A stretch of 35,813 nucleotides of DNA from Akkermansia muciniphila (GCA_945874745.1 CAMCIN010000006.1:1-35813), one strand, 5' to 3'. Shown: positions 25,660 through 34,346, numbered from the stretch's first letter. A program made the numbers and translations. The notes: a model not told the origin generated them from the letters alone.

Positions 25660-26721
25660 TCAGGCCAGCGTGTAGGTTTGGAGGACGCCCCATTCCGGCC
25701 ACTTGTCCAACTTGCGCTGGGGCTGGCCGCCGGCGCCGGAAAGCACCAAGGTGAGGCCGTCGGCGCTGAAACGGGAATGGGTCAGCCGCTTTTTGGTATC
25801 GAGCGAATGCACGAGGGAGCCGTCGGCGGCGGAGAACAGGGCGGCGTTCCAGGTGCCCTGCGCCTGGCGGCCCGCCATCAGGAAGTGGCCGCCGTCTGGG
25901 GTCCAGCACACGCTTTCCATGAGGCCCGAGCCGTGCTGGCCGTCCTTGATCTGGTCCAGCCGCTCGGCGCTGCGCCAGTTCCAGCGCTGCCACGTCATCT
26001 TGCCGTTTCCGGCCATCGGATCCGCCATGGGGCCCATGCCGCAGCAAAGCAATGCGGCGCCGTCCGGTGAGAAGGCGAGGCCATAGATACCTCCGCAGTA
26101 GTGGTGTGTTTTGGTTGTGCCCCAGGAGGTGAAGTCCTGAGAAGTCCACAGGCTTACGGGCGCTGGGGCGCGGGTAAGCAGGCTCCAGACGCGGACTTCG
26201 CCCAGCATGTTGGCCGCGGCCAGGTGAGTGCCGTCGGGGGAGATGGCGCAACTGAGCACGGGCGGGGTGTGTTCGAAGGAGGCTACGCACTCGCCGGTGC
26301 GGGTGTCGAACACCTTGACGGTGGGGTCCGCCGCCGGGGCCGGTTCGTACTTCCAGCCGCCGGGGAGGTACTGGCCGGTGGTGGTGGCAAGTAGGGAGCC
26401 GTCGGGGGAGAGTGCGATCTGCCAGCTCCAGAATTGGTGTGCCTGGAGGCGGCGCCAGCAGCGCCCGGTTTCGACGTCGTGCCACAGGAGAAAGCCGTCG
26501 TAACCGGCTGAAATCAATGTGCGTCCACCGGGGAGCAGGGCGCACCCGCTCGCGTAGGAGTGGTGGGTGCCCTCGAAGGTGGAAGTCTTGCCGGAGCCGA
26601 GCTCCACCCGGTAGATGCGCCCGTCGACGCAGGCCGCAAAGGCGGAGGCGGCGTCGGGCGTGATGGCGAGACCGAGCACGCCGGTGGGTAGCTTTCGGTC
26701 GGCGGCGAGGGTGAGCTTCAT
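25660..26721 (-). CDS. WD40-like beta-propeller protein
   Basis: 353 residues from the ATG at 26721 (MKLTLAADRK); the frame is open upstream but overlaps the DUF1501 gene. There is no signal peptide. Repeated blades such as LGLAITPDAASAFAACVDG, SWQIALSPDGSLLATT and LSCAISPDGTHLAAANMLG are typical WD40-type strands with SPDG turns, and about seven can be counted. It is probably a cytoplasmic scaffold or sensor-like propeller without its own catalysis. WD40 proteins accompany DUF1501/DUF1553 pairs in many PVC genomes. It starts 5 bases after the DUF1501 stop, so the two are co-translated. Confidence 0.85.
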   Translation of the reverse strand: MKLTLAADRKLPTGVLGLAITPDAASAFAACVDGRIYRVELGSGKTSTFEGTHHSYASGCALLPGGRTLISAGYDGFLLWHDVETGRCWRRLQAHQFWSWQIALSPDGSLLATTTGQYLPGGWKYEPAPAADPTVKVFDTRTGECVASFEHTPPVLSCAISPDGTHLAAANMLGEVRVWSLLTRAPAPVSLWTSQDFTSWGTTKTHHYCGGIYGLAFSPDGAALLCCGMGPMADPMAGNGKMTWQRWNWRSAERLDQIKDGQHGSGLMESVCWTPDGGHFLMAGRQAQGTWNAALFSAADGSLVHSLDTKKRLTHSRFSADGLTLVLSGAGGQPQRKLDKWPEWGVLQTYTLA

Positions 26722-26726
26722 GGGCT

Positions 26727-28055
26727 TCAGGCGAGAAGTTCGCGGATCGGGGCGGCCTTGTTTTCCACGCGGTGGAAGGTGGGCATCCCGGGCAGGTCGT
26801 ATTCGCCGTAGGGGTCGAGGCCCAGGGCGGTGAAGATGGTGGCGAAGAGGTTCTGTTCGGAAAAGGGTTTCCCGAGGACGTCCACGCCGTCGGGGTCGGT
26901 GGCGCCGACGACCACCCCGCGTTTGAGTCCGCACCCGGTCATCATCATGCTCCACGCGTTGGGATAATGGTCGCGGCCGCGGGCGGGGTTGAGCCAGGGG
27001 GTACGGCCAAATTCGCCCATGGCGATGACAAGGGTCGAGTCGAGCAAGCCCCGCTGTTCCAGATCGGTGACCAGGTGATAGAGAACGCGGTCCAACTCGG
27101 GCACGAGCATCTGGTGGATCTCGTGCTGGAAGACGTGGTTGTCCCAGTTCATGCCGTTCGAGACCATGACAAAAGGGGCGCCCTTCTCCACCAGGTTGCG
27201 GGCCATGAGCGAATGCTGGGCAAAGCTTCCAGGGCCGTAGCGCTCCCTGTCCGCTTTGGGAAGCTTGTTGAGATCGAACAGGTCGGCGCTTGCCGCGAGG
27301 CCGCGCATGCGTTCAAAGGCCGCGTTCTGGCTTCGCGCAACCGTGCCGCCCCGATCGCGCTCGTACTTTGCCGTGAGGAACTTCCGCAGGAGCTCGCGCG
27401 CCTCCCTGTCCTGCGCGGGGATCGCTTCCTCCACGGCGTTCTTAAACTGCGTGTACTCGCCACCCAGCCTCACGGGGGCGTGCTCGGCCCCCAACCAGCC
27501 CGCCCAGTTGCCTGCCTTGAAGGTTTCGAACTCGTTTCCGCCCGGAATCGGATCGAGCAGGATGAAGTTGGGGATGCGGGCGTCCAACTGTCCGAGCGCT
27601 AGTGAAAGCGAGGAGCCGAGCGTGGGGCGGGTGAAGCCGGCCCGGTCCGGGTTGCCGCGCTGGAGGAGCGAGATGGCCTGAAGGTGCTCCGACTGCGCGG
27701 TCTTCATGCAGCGCACCACGTTGAGCTTGTCGGCGATGCTGGCGCACCTAGGCATCAGCGACGAGAAGTGCACACCCGGGACCTTGGTCGGAATGCTGCC
27801 AAAGGGACCGCTGCTGGGGCGGCCCGGCTTGGGGTCCCAGGTTTCAAACTGGCTGGGCGCGCCGCACAGCCACAAAAGGATGCAGTGTTTCTGTGCCCTT
27901 TTGGTTTCGGCGGCAAAAACCGGGTGGTGAAAAAGACCGCTAAAGCTCGTGGCGCTCGCCAGCGCTCCGCCGGTGAGGCCCTTGAGAAAGAGGCGCCGGT
28001 GGAGGTGGTGTTCGTCGGTGCGGCACTGCCCAGGAGGAGGAGGGGAGGAATCCAT
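26727..28055 (-). CDS. DUF1501 protein with Tat signal
   Basis: 442 residues. The N-terminus has a twin-arginine signal (HRRLFLKGLTGGALASA), so it is exported folded. The mature part has the DUF1501 hallmarks: LWLCGAPSQFETWDPKPG, FPSLMPRCA-like segment, and late in the chain TLVIAMGEFGRTPWLNPARGRDHYP. This resembles alkaline-phosphatase/sulfatase-fold metal sites (GEFGRTP and GRDHYP). The family has no proven activity. DUF1501 genes in PVC bacteria almost always pair with a DUF1549/DUF1553 cytochrome gene, as here: that gene ends 3 bases upstream. Confidence 0.93.
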   Translation of the reverse strand: MDSSPPPPGQCRTDEHHLHRRLFLKGLTGGALASATSFSGLFHHPVFAAETKRAQKHCILLWLCGAPSQFETWDPKPGRPSSGPFGSIPTKVPGVHFSSLMPRCASIADKLNVVRCMKTAQSEHLQAISLLQRGNPDRAGFTRPTLGSSLSLALGQLDARIPNFILLDPIPGGNEFETFKAGNWAGWLGAEHAPVRLGGEYTQFKNAVEEAIPAQDREARELLRKFLTAKYERDRGGTVARSQNAAFERMRGLAASADLFDLNKLPKADRERYGPGSFAQHSLMARNLVEKGAPFVMVSNGMNWDNHVFQHEIHQMLVPELDRVLYHLVTDLEQRGLLDSTLVIAMGEFGRTPWLNPARGRDHYPNAWSMMMTGCGLKRGVVVGATDPDGVDVLGKPFSEQNLFATIFTALGLDPYGEYDLPGMPTFHRVENKAAPIRELLA

Positions 28056-28058
28056 TGG

Positions 28059-29936
28059 CTAGGGCATGGTAAGAAATTCAGCGCTGGTCAACAGCGCCCA
28101 GAGCAGGTCGCGCACGCCCCCGGCCGGGTCGGTCTTCCTGGCTTCGAGAAAGGCTTGCAAACGCGCGGTTTCCTCCGCGTCGGGTTCCCGGGAATACACT
28201 GCGGCGAAGGCCCCTCTCAGGCGGGCGCTGGTGTCCGGAAGCGCCGCAAGCCGCTCCGTAGTGTTTCCGGGGCTGGACTGGAGGAAGCCAGCCAGCGCCG
28301 GGGAGGAGTTGAGAAACTGGGCCTGCTGGAACGAGGCGCTGTACTCGTAGGGCAGGAGGTCGGGGATGGCTGCGACGGCCGCCTTGCGGAGCGCTTCGGA
28401 GTCCGCGGAAAGACCAGCCGCCACCCGCCAGGAACGGGCGAGTTGTTCGGCGGAAAGCGGCCGTTCCAAGGCGCCGGCAAACGCCTCCGGCGGGTGGGCG
28501 GAGGCTCCCAGTGCGTAGGCGTGGGAAAGCACGATGCCGCGGACGAGGCGGCGCGCGTCGTGGTTGCTGGCAGAAAAATCGCGGGCCAGCCAGTCGAGCA
28601 GTTCCGGTTGGGCGGGGGCGTTGCGCTCGTTCATTTGGTCCGCCGGATGGACGATCCCGCGGCCGAAAAAAACCGACCACATGCGGTTGACGAAGGCGCG
28701 GGCGAGCAGCGGGTTCTCGTGCGTGGCAAGTTCCGCAAAAGCCTCGCGCCTAGAGTATTTGGGCACCCTGACCTTCGCCTTTGGATCGAGGTATTGTTCA
28801 TCGGAATCCTCCTGCTTTTGATCGCCGGCCGGCCACGTCTCCGAAAGCGTGCGGCCGGTCAGGAGGGTCACGAGGGCGGGCTGGGATTCCTTTTTGAGGT
28901 TGGTGAAATTTACAAAACCCCCGGTGGCCGACTCTGCCACGCCGTTGGAGCCCTCCACGTTTTTGCCCCGGTTGAAGGCCGTGACCAGACCCCAGTAGTG
29001 CGCCTGCTTGATCTCGCGGGCCAGCGGATGGTCGTGGCACTGGGCACAGTCGATCTTCGTCCCGTAGACCACCGGGGCGACGGCTTCCGCGATCACTTGG
29101 TGGTCGTTTTTGCGCTCGTAAAGAAACCACGTGGAGCCCTTGTCCTCAGGCTTGTCAGCGCGCGCCGTCAGAAAGGCCCGGACGGTCTCGTTCCAGGGGC
29201 GGTTGGTGCGGAACGCGGTTTCAAGAAAGGCCCACCAGCCGTTTTGCTTGCGGCGGTCCTCGGAGTTGCCCCGCTTTGTGCGGCCCAGGAGAAAAACGTC
29301 CCACAACTCCCGCATGTGCAAGGGGTACTCGGCGGAGGCAAGCAGGCTGTCCACGAGTGCCGCGCGTCGGGACTCCGGCGGCGCCTTCAAAAAGGCTTCC
29401 AGCTCCTGCTCCGAGGGAATGCGCCCCACAAGGTCCAGATGAAGTCGGCGGCACCAGAGGGCCTCGGTGGTGGGGGGCGCCGGAGTGAACGCCCCGCGGC
29501 TCCAGCTTTGCGCGAGCAGCGAGTCAATGGCCTGCTCGACGGAGGCGAAGTGTTTCTGTGCGCCGGCCGCTTCTGTCTGGCGGGCCGGAGCGGCGGCGAG
29601 TGCGGTAATCCACTGGCTGATAGCTTCGCGGTCCGCGTCAGAGAGCTGCTTTTTGGGCGGCATGTGGGGGTCGGCCCCGGCTGCGAGTTGCGTGAAAAGG
29701 ATGCTTTCGGCCGGTTTGCCGGGGAGGACTGCGGGGCCGGATTCGCCGCCCTTGAGCACGGCCTGGAGCGTGTCGAGTTCGAGGCCTGCCTTTTGCTCAA
29801 TGGGCCCGTGGCACTTGACGCACTGGAGGTCAAAAAGGGGCTGGATCTTGCGCGCCCACAGGACGGAGGAATCCGCGCCGACGGAGGCCTGCGGCCCGAG
29901 CAAAAGAAGAAGTGGCAGGAGGCGGGAGTGGTACAT
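28059..29936 (-). CDS. Planctomycete-type cytochrome C / DUF1549 / DUF1553 protein
   Basis: 625 residues with a signal peptide (LLPLLLLLGPQASVGA). The N-terminal PSCyt1-type domain has a c-type haem site CVKCH (Cys39, Cys42, His43) followed by LELDTLQAVLKGG, then a MPPKKQLSD segment. The DUF1549 domain spans about residues 150-350 and contains a second CxxCH (CAQCHDHP), which is usual in this family. DUF1553 fills about 390-620 (NPLLARAFVNRMWSVFFGRGI). Such proteins are exported and linked to polysaccharide catabolism in marine and soil PVC bacteria, but the reaction is unknown. Paired with the DUF1501 gene. Confidence 0.93.
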   Translation of the reverse strand: MYHSRLLPLLLLLGPQASVGADSSVLWARKIQPLFDLQCVKCHGPIEQKAGLELDTLQAVLKGGESGPAVLPGKPAESILFTQLAAGADPHMPPKKQLSDADREAISQWITALAAAPARQTEAAGAQKHFASVEQAIDSLLAQSWSRGAFTPAPPTTEALWCRRLHLDLVGRIPSEQELEAFLKAPPESRRAALVDSLLASAEYPLHMRELWDVFLLGRTKRGNSEDRRKQNGWWAFLETAFRTNRPWNETVRAFLTARADKPEDKGSTWFLYERKNDHQVIAEAVAPVVYGTKIDCAQCHDHPLAREIKQAHYWGLVTAFNRGKNVEGSNGVAESATGGFVNFTNLKKESQPALVTLLTGRTLSETWPAGDQKQEDSDEQYLDPKAKVRVPKYSRREAFAELATHENPLLARAFVNRMWSVFFGRGIVHPADQMNERNAPAQPELLDWLARDFSASNHDARRLVRGIVLSHAYALGASAHPPEAFAGALERPLSAEQLARSWRVAAGLSADSEALRKAAVAAIPDLLPYEYSASFQQAQFLNSSPALAGFLQSSPGNTTERLAALPDTSARLRGAFAAVYSREPDAEETARLQAFLEARKTDPAGGVRDLLWALLTSAEFLTMP

Positions 29937-30027
29937 CTGCGTGCTCTGAGCTAACTTTCAGAGCCTAGCACCATCCTTCAGACGGCCAATCATTAGCTGC
30001 GGCGTCACCCCGGTCCGCCCTCCTTCT

Positions 30028-31179
30028 CTATCCGAGCTGGGGCAGTTCCCAAAGCGCTCTGACCAGAGCCATGGCGCGCTGACTTGGCAGAACACCCGGC
30101 TCCATCTGGTTCATGACATAGGCGAAACCCAGTCCGCGCTCCGGGTCGGCGAATGCCACGCTGCCGCCCGCTCCGGGATGGCCGAACGCCGAGCGGCCCG
30201 GGCCGAAGATGTGGCGCTTCTTGGTGCCGTCCGCGGAAATCGGGTCGCGCATGAAGCCGCAGCTGAAGGAGGTCTCCATCTGCAAGACGAGGTCGGGTCC
30301 CTGGACACTCCCGGTTTGGATGCAGTTCAGTGTGGACGCCTCAAAGAAGCGGCGTCCTTCCCACGCGCCGCCGCAGGCGAGCATGGCGTAAAACTTTGCC
30401 AGTGCGGAGGCTGTGCCAATCCCCCCAAACCCGGGATAGCAGGCGGTGCGCGCCTCAGGGGTGTTCATCGCCGCGGCGGAGTGCAGACCCTTTGGGGAGG
30501 CAAAGGAGCGGGAGGTGAGGGAACCCGGGGTCATGAACGCGGCGAGGAAGGGATCGCCTTTGGGCAGCATGGCACGAGGGGAAAAGACGGGGGCCACCCG
30601 GGACAGAAGATGGGGGGGCAGGCCGATCCAAAAATCCAAGCCCAACGGCTCGGCAAACACCCTGCGCCAGTAGGCACCAAGGGATTCCCCTGCACCCAGC
30701 AGGCGGAGCAGTTCGTCCAACAGAAAGCCAAAGGTCCGGGGATGGTACCCATGGGACGTACCCGGTTCCCATGCAGGAGCTTGGCTGGCGAGCGCGGCGG
30801 CGACGGCATCGCGGTCCTCGACCGGTGGGGCGCCGTCCAGGGCGCACAGACCGGCCTGGTGCTGGAGGAGCATGCGCAGGGTGACAGCGGCCTTCCCCGC
30901 CGCAGCAAAGGCGGGCCAGATTTTGGCCACCGGAGTGTGAAGCGGCAACTGCGCAGCCTCCAGGGCGTGAAGCAGGCAAGCGGCTGCAGGGCCCTTGGTG
31001 GCGGACCACACCAGGACGGGAGTGTCGGGTTGCCAAGCCAGTGAACGTTCCGCGTCTTGAAAACCTCCTCCCAAGCGCACCGGAGGGTGGCCCTGCCTCC
31101 AGAGGGCCACCGACGCCCCCAATTCGCCGAGGCTCAAAAGGTTGTCTTCAAAAGCTAGTGAAAGTGCCTCAAGATTCAT
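30028..31179 (-). CDS. Serine hydrolase, class C beta-lactamase fold (EstB-like esterase)
   Basis: 383 residues without a signal peptide. The SxxK nucleophile motif is SATK (Ser59, Lys62). The second motif is Tyr-based (GYHPRTFG), the variant seen in family VIII esterases rather than the YxN of beta-lactamases. The third is HPG in FGHPGAGGSVAF. EPLGLDFWIGLP is a typical conserved block. It is likely a cytoplasmic esterase or amidase; substrate unknown. It heads the long minus-strand directon, 91 bases upstream of the DUF1553 gene, and is divergent from rpmB across 144 bases. Confidence 0.9.
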   Translation of the reverse strand: MNLEALSLAFEDNLLSLGELGASVALWRQGHPPVRLGGGFQDAERSLAWQPDTPVLVWSATKGPAAACLLHALEAAQLPLHTPVAKIWPAFAAAGKAAVTLRMLLQHQAGLCALDGAPPVEDRDAVAAALASQAPAWEPGTSHGYHPRTFGFLLDELLRLLGAGESLGAYWRRVFAEPLGLDFWIGLPPHLLSRVAPVFSPRAMLPKGDPFLAAFMTPGSLTSRSFASPKGLHSAAAMNTPEARTACYPGFGGIGTASALAKFYAMLACGGAWEGRRFFEASTLNCIQTGSVQGPDLVLQMETSFSCGFMRDPISADGTKKRHIFGPGRSAFGHPGAGGSVAFADPERGLGFAYVMNQMEPGVLPSQRAMALVRALWELPQLG

Positions 31180-31310
31180 GTGGAGAGCCGAATGAAAGCA
31201 GGAGAAGGGGCGTTTCAGTGTGAGAAAAGTGCGGGAAGATGAGGTTGTGTGCGGAAATCACTTGACCCTCTTGGACTGGTGCAGCATCGTCCCGCCCCGA
31301 TTTGTTCCAG

Positions 31311-31316
31311 AAGGAG
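31311..31316 (+). promoter_or_regulatory. Shine-Dalgarno of rpmB
   Basis: AAGGAG lies 7 bases before the ATG at 31324. It is one of only two clear ribosome-binding sites found among the starts inspected in this window, and it fixes the rpmB start although the frame is open upstream. Confidence 0.75.
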
Positions 31317-31323
31317 TTTCACT

Positions 31324-31587
31324 ATGAGCCGAGTTTGCAGCATCACTAAAGCCAAGCCCACACAGGGCTCCATTATCCACCGTCGCGGTCTGGCCAAGAA
31401 AAAAGGCGGGATCGGGCAGCACGTCACCAAGGTGGTGGCCCGCACCTTCTATCCAAATCTGCAGCAGAAGCGGATTTGGGTGGCTGAAGAAAATCGTTTT
31501 GTGACGGTCAAGCTCACTGCGCGTGCGCTGAAGACCATCAACAAGAACGGCGCATTCGCGACTCTGAAGAAGGCAGGGATTCTCTAG
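31324..31587 (+). CDS. rpmB: 50S ribosomal protein bL28
   Basis: 87 residues, slightly longer than the usual 60-80. It begins MSRVCSITKAKPTQGSIIHR, then a basic GLAKKKGGIGQHVTKV segment, followed by the conserved FYPNLQQKRIWV and the C-terminal VTVKLTARALKTINKNG core of bL28. It binds near the exit-site region of the large subunit. The ATG is preceded by AAGGAG. A possible -35 (TTGACC, 31262-31267) lies upstream, but its -10 is poor. Confidence 0.97.
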   Translation: MSRVCSITKAKPTQGSIIHRRGLAKKKGGIGQHVTKVVARTFYPNLQQKRIWVAEENRFVTVKLTARALKTINKNGAFATLKKAGIL

Positions 31588-31734
31588 TTTCTACCGCTGG
31601 GATCTTCGCGCCTTCTTCGCTTCCGAGCGGACCGTTGGCCGCGCTTGCAGCTCCAGCGAAGTTCGTAAAGTGCCTTAGAAGGCTTTTTCCAAAACAAAAT
31701 TAATCAGTTCAACACAGTTTTCTCTTAAAACATT

Positions 31735-31938
31735 ATGTCATACAGCGTTCAAAGCAAAAAGTCCGGTAAGACCTATTTCCTGCACGGCCGTCGCCAGAAG
31801 CTTAAGGGTGGTCAGGAAGTCACACTCTACTTCTTCGCTGGCGAAGCAAAGGAAGGCGCCTTGGACGCGCTTCCCGCCGGGTACGAGGTTTCCGAGAACG
31901 CCAGCACAGGCCTCCCGCTCCTCAAGAAAATTAGATAG
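31735..31938 (+). CDS. Small protein of unknown function, 67 residues
   Basis: It begins MSYSVQSKKSGKTYFLHGR and continues with a basic KLKGGQEVTLYFFAG, GALDALPAGYEVSEN and a C-terminal TGLPLLKKIR. The alternation of strands and turns suggests a compact beta fold with no membrane segment. I recall small bacterial proteins with the same SGKTYYLH, LPAGYEV and TGLPLLKK pattern, so it is probably a conserved family, but I know no function. It stands alone: 147 AT-richer bases separate it from rpmB, and a strong terminator follows 62 bases after the stop. Its AT-rich upstream region suggests its own promoter. No Shine-Dalgarno is seen. Confidence 0.82.
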   Translation: MSYSVQSKKSGKTYFLHGRRQKLKGGQEVTLYFFAGEAKEGALDALPAGYEVSENASTGLPLLKKIR

Positions 31939-31999
31939 TCTGCAAGACTGAAAGTTCGCCTGACCTAGTCTCGCCTGCTGGCGGACTGTCAGGCCAAGC

Positions 32000-32032
32000 A
32001 AAGCGGCACCGTTTCGGCGGTGCCGCTTTTTT
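32000..32032 (+). terminator. Strong intrinsic terminator
   Basis: AAGCGGCACCG (32001-32011) pairs perfectly with CGGTGCCGCTT (32018-32028) around a 6-base loop and runs into TTTTTT (32027-32032). It ends transcription after the 67-residue gene and insulates the flagellin gene. This is the best rho-independent terminator in the window. Confidence 0.93.
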
Positions 32033-32132
32033 GCGGGTAGGGCTACGGGCGGCATCGAAGCCTGTCTGCTTGCTTAGGGTTCTGAATGTGCTTGACTCAG
32101 AGAAACGCTGGTTAGAACGTGGGAATATCCCT

Positions 32133-33110
32133 ATGAACATCAACCTGAACAACCAGTACGCGGTATTGCGCTCCAGTGCGTACGACATTAATCAAGTTGC
32201 CAAGACCCAGAGCAAGCTCATCACCCAGATCGCAGCCGGTTCTCAAACGGTGGACCCCACTTCCGCTGGCGTTCAAGCAGGGTCCGTACTGAAGCTGCGG
32301 AACTCAGGATTGCGGTTGCGCTCGATTGAAACAGGGGTGGTTAATGCGATGTCCTTTCTGGAAACACGGGCTGGAGTTTTTCGGCAGATGGCCGAGGTCG
32401 TGGGCCGCATGAGCCAGCTTGGGTCTCAGATGGTCGATCCCTCGAAGAATGCCGAGGATGTGCAGAACTACTTTGAGGAGTTTTCCAAATTACAGGATGA
32501 GCTCTCTTCCTACCGGACGGCTCAGTTCAACGGGAAGAATTTGATGAACTACCTTAGCGAGGGGACCCAAGGCTCGGGAACAGCCACTGAGATGCTTCCT
32601 GTGGCGTTGAGTCAGGAGGCGGACAAGACTTTGAACATCACGCAGAGCGATGTTAGAACACCAGGAGGTCCGTTCAATGATTTGCTCGGTGAGATCACCA
32701 CGGACACAACGCCCAACAGGGACCCAGTCGCGGACTACACTAGGTCACAACTTGTTGACGAGACGCTGTGGGGCCAGAAAGGCTTTGATAATTTTATGCA
32801 GGACATCTCTCGGCGCATGGCAGTGAATCAGACCGAGCAGTCGCAGCTCAGGCTGAACCTGGACAGAATCCGGGAGCGCATGCTAGGCACCGACGCTGCG
32901 ACCAGCCGTGTTGCGGATGTAGATGTGGCGCAGGAGCTTACGGTCCTCGCGCGGACAGACATGCAGTTCCGAGGGGCGATCGCCACCAAAACCCAATCGA
33001 ATGTACTGGCCGATTCGGCGTTACAAATCCTCTCAAACCAGGACTTCTCGAGTCCTCTGATCCAGGAAGCGAGGCTGGCTACCGCTTCGACCCGCTCTCT
33101 GATTGGATAG
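32133..33110 (+). CDS. fliC: Flagellin or flagellin-like filament protein
   Basis: 325 residues from the ATG at 32133. The N-terminal D0/D1 helices are recognisable (LRSSAYDINQVAKTQSKLI, then SIETGVVNAMSFLETRAGVF, the usual 'DGISLLQTAEGAL' position). The C-terminal helices include DAATSRVADVDVAQELTVLA and SNVLADSALQIL. The variable middle is short (about residues 145-210). The FlgL hook-junction protein has related ends, so that remains an alternative, but the C-terminal pattern fits flagellin better. It would be exported by the flagellar type III system without a cleaved signal. No sigma-28 or sigma-54 promoter is evident upstream. No chaperone, cap or hook gene is nearby. Confidence 0.85.
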   Translation: MNINLNNQYAVLRSSAYDINQVAKTQSKLITQIAAGSQTVDPTSAGVQAGSVLKLRNSGLRLRSIETGVVNAMSFLETRAGVFRQMAEVVGRMSQLGSQMVDPSKNAEDVQNYFEEFSKLQDELSSYRTAQFNGKNLMNYLSEGTQGSGTATEMLPVALSQEADKTLNITQSDVRTPGGPFNDLLGEITTDTTPNRDPVADYTRSQLVDETLWGQKGFDNFMQDISRRMAVNQTEQSQLRLNLDRIRERMLGTDAATSRVADVDVAQELTVLARTDMQFRGAIATKTQSNVLADSALQILSNQDFSSPLIQEARLATASTRSLIG

Positions 33111-33308
33111 CCGTCCGCTTCTCATCCTGGGGAGGGCAAGCCTGATGCGCCAATTTGCCGTGAATCGCTTCGCCTGACCCCTAGGTGCAGCGGAACCCAG
33201 TAACAAAACTTATGAGGTACGGCGGAGTCATGATAAAAGATTGTCTCCTCTAGAGTGTCTGTTAGATAGTCAGGCGAGTCTGGGCTTACACCGTACTCAA
33301 AACCAAAC

Positions 33309-34160
33309 ATGAGTCTCTCAAGAATCAACGCAACCTCGGGAACCATGGCGGCGGCTGCAGCATTGGCTCAGTCCCAAGCCCTTCAGTACGCGAATCGTTT
33401 TGCGGAACTGCACAACGCAATCGATGCCGGTGACCTGGGCGCCGCGCGGAAGGCGCTCTCTGATTTTAATAGGGATTCCGCCGTGGCGACAGCCAATGGC
33501 TTCGACCCAGTCAACCAGACTTCTTCCCTGCGCAGGGAGTTTTCCACCATCCGGAAAGCACTGCTCAAGGGGGACATCAAGACGGCCCAAACCGCCCTCT
33601 CGACACTCAAAAAGGAACTCGGTGTTGCAGCGCCTGAGCCTGCGGAAAAGACGCTCCCGGCCGGCCCGGTGAGCCCTGCGGCGGCGCTTCAGATGGAGAA
33701 CTTGTCCTCTTTGAGGAACCGCCCGGGTGCCGGTGGCCGGGATTCTGCTTTGGTTTCCTCTAAAATTTCCAAGGCCCCCGGGGTTGGCAGCGATCCGTCC
33801 CGCGACATCCGTTCGCTGCGGGGAACTGTCCAGGCCGAGGATCAGCAGAAGACGGGAAGCACCGCGATCAAGATCCAGCCCGCCCTGACTTCCTTCACCC
33901 AAGGCCCGCAGGTGTTTCCTACTTCGGGCGCGGCTGCAGCGAAGCTTTCCGTCCCTCTAGTCAAAACCTCCACCCAGGCAGTTTTGCAGGGGCTTGCCGC
34001 AACCCAGCCGAACGCCCAGGTGCTTGATCTGGGGGGCACCTCGTTTGCCCCCACTCCTGAGATGATGCTCGGGAGCAGGGGGATGTCCATTCCCGCCGGA
34101 GCGGAGCTTCAGTTTGCCAACAATCCGATTCTTTTGCAGACAGTGGCATTCCGCCGCTGA
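33309..34160 (+). CDS. Protein with two 25-residue helical repeats, next to flagellin; function unknown
   Basis: 283 residues with no signal peptide or membrane segment. Residues 31-55 and 78-103 repeat the pattern F-x-x-(L/I)-x-x-A-(I/L)-x-x-GD(L/I)-x-x-A-x-x-ALS, for example AIDAGDLGAARKALSDF and ALLKGDIKTAQTALSTL. This reads as two helix-turn-helix units. The rest is Pro/Ala/Ser-rich and probably disordered up to residue 190. The last 80 residues (from about LSVPLVKTSTQAVLQGLA) look ordered. It lies 198 bases after the flagellin gene, in the same direction. A link with the flagellum is suggested only by position. A terminator-like hairpin follows at 34274. Confidence 0.75.
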   Translation: MSLSRINATSGTMAAAAALAQSQALQYANRFAELHNAIDAGDLGAARKALSDFNRDSAVATANGFDPVNQTSSLRREFSTIRKALLKGDIKTAQTALSTLKKELGVAAPEPAEKTLPAGPVSPAAALQMENLSSLRNRPGAGGRDSALVSSKISKAPGVGSDPSRDIRSLRGTVQAEDQQKTGSTAIKIQPALTSFTQGPQVFPTSGAAAAKLSVPLVKTSTQAVLQGLAATQPNAQVLDLGGTSFAPTPEMMLGSRGMSIPAGAELQFANNPILLQTVAFRR

Positions 34161-34273
34161 CCGGCGAGAGATAGAATAGGGGAGATTCTAGGGGAGGCAG
34201 TGTACGCTGTGCAAACGCGCAGCGAAACACACGGTTCACTGCCCGGCTGGAGCCGGAAGGTAAAATGCCGAGT

Positions 34274-34305
34274 GAGGCACGCAGTAAGCTGGGTGCTCAT
34301 TTTTT
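34274..34305 (+). terminator. Probable intrinsic terminator
   Basis: The arms GAGGCAC (34274-34280) and GTGCTC (34293-34298) pair with one bulged G, and an inner CAG-TAAG-CTG stem continues the hairpin. ATTTTTT follows. It probably ends the transcript of the 283-residue gene. A second hairpin, CCGGCT-GG-AGCCGG at 34243-34256, lies just upstream and has no U-tract. Confidence 0.6.
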
Positions 34306-34346
34306 GTCGTCTAATAGAGCAACCTTATCCCTAGTTGTTAGTTAGT

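Noticed and set aside
25604-26545. N-terminal 314-codon extension of the M28 peptidase frame
   Set aside because: It overlaps the WD40-like gene in another frame, is Arg/Pro/His-rich, and a clean signal peptide starts at 25603.
27684-29954. A 756-codon open frame on the plus strand opposite the DUF1501 and DUF1553 genes
   Set aside because: It is antisense to two clearly recognised proteins and spans their junction. Its translation is Arg/Gly-rich without domains, the usual shadow in high-GC DNA.
34161-34346. Possible c-di-GMP riboswitch in the leader upstream of the membrane-anchored protein
   Set aside because: GCAAAC and GAAAC words and hairpins are present, but the conserved GACGCAAAGCC and AGGTAGC core of GEMM-I is missing. 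The T-tailed hairpin is better read as a terminator.
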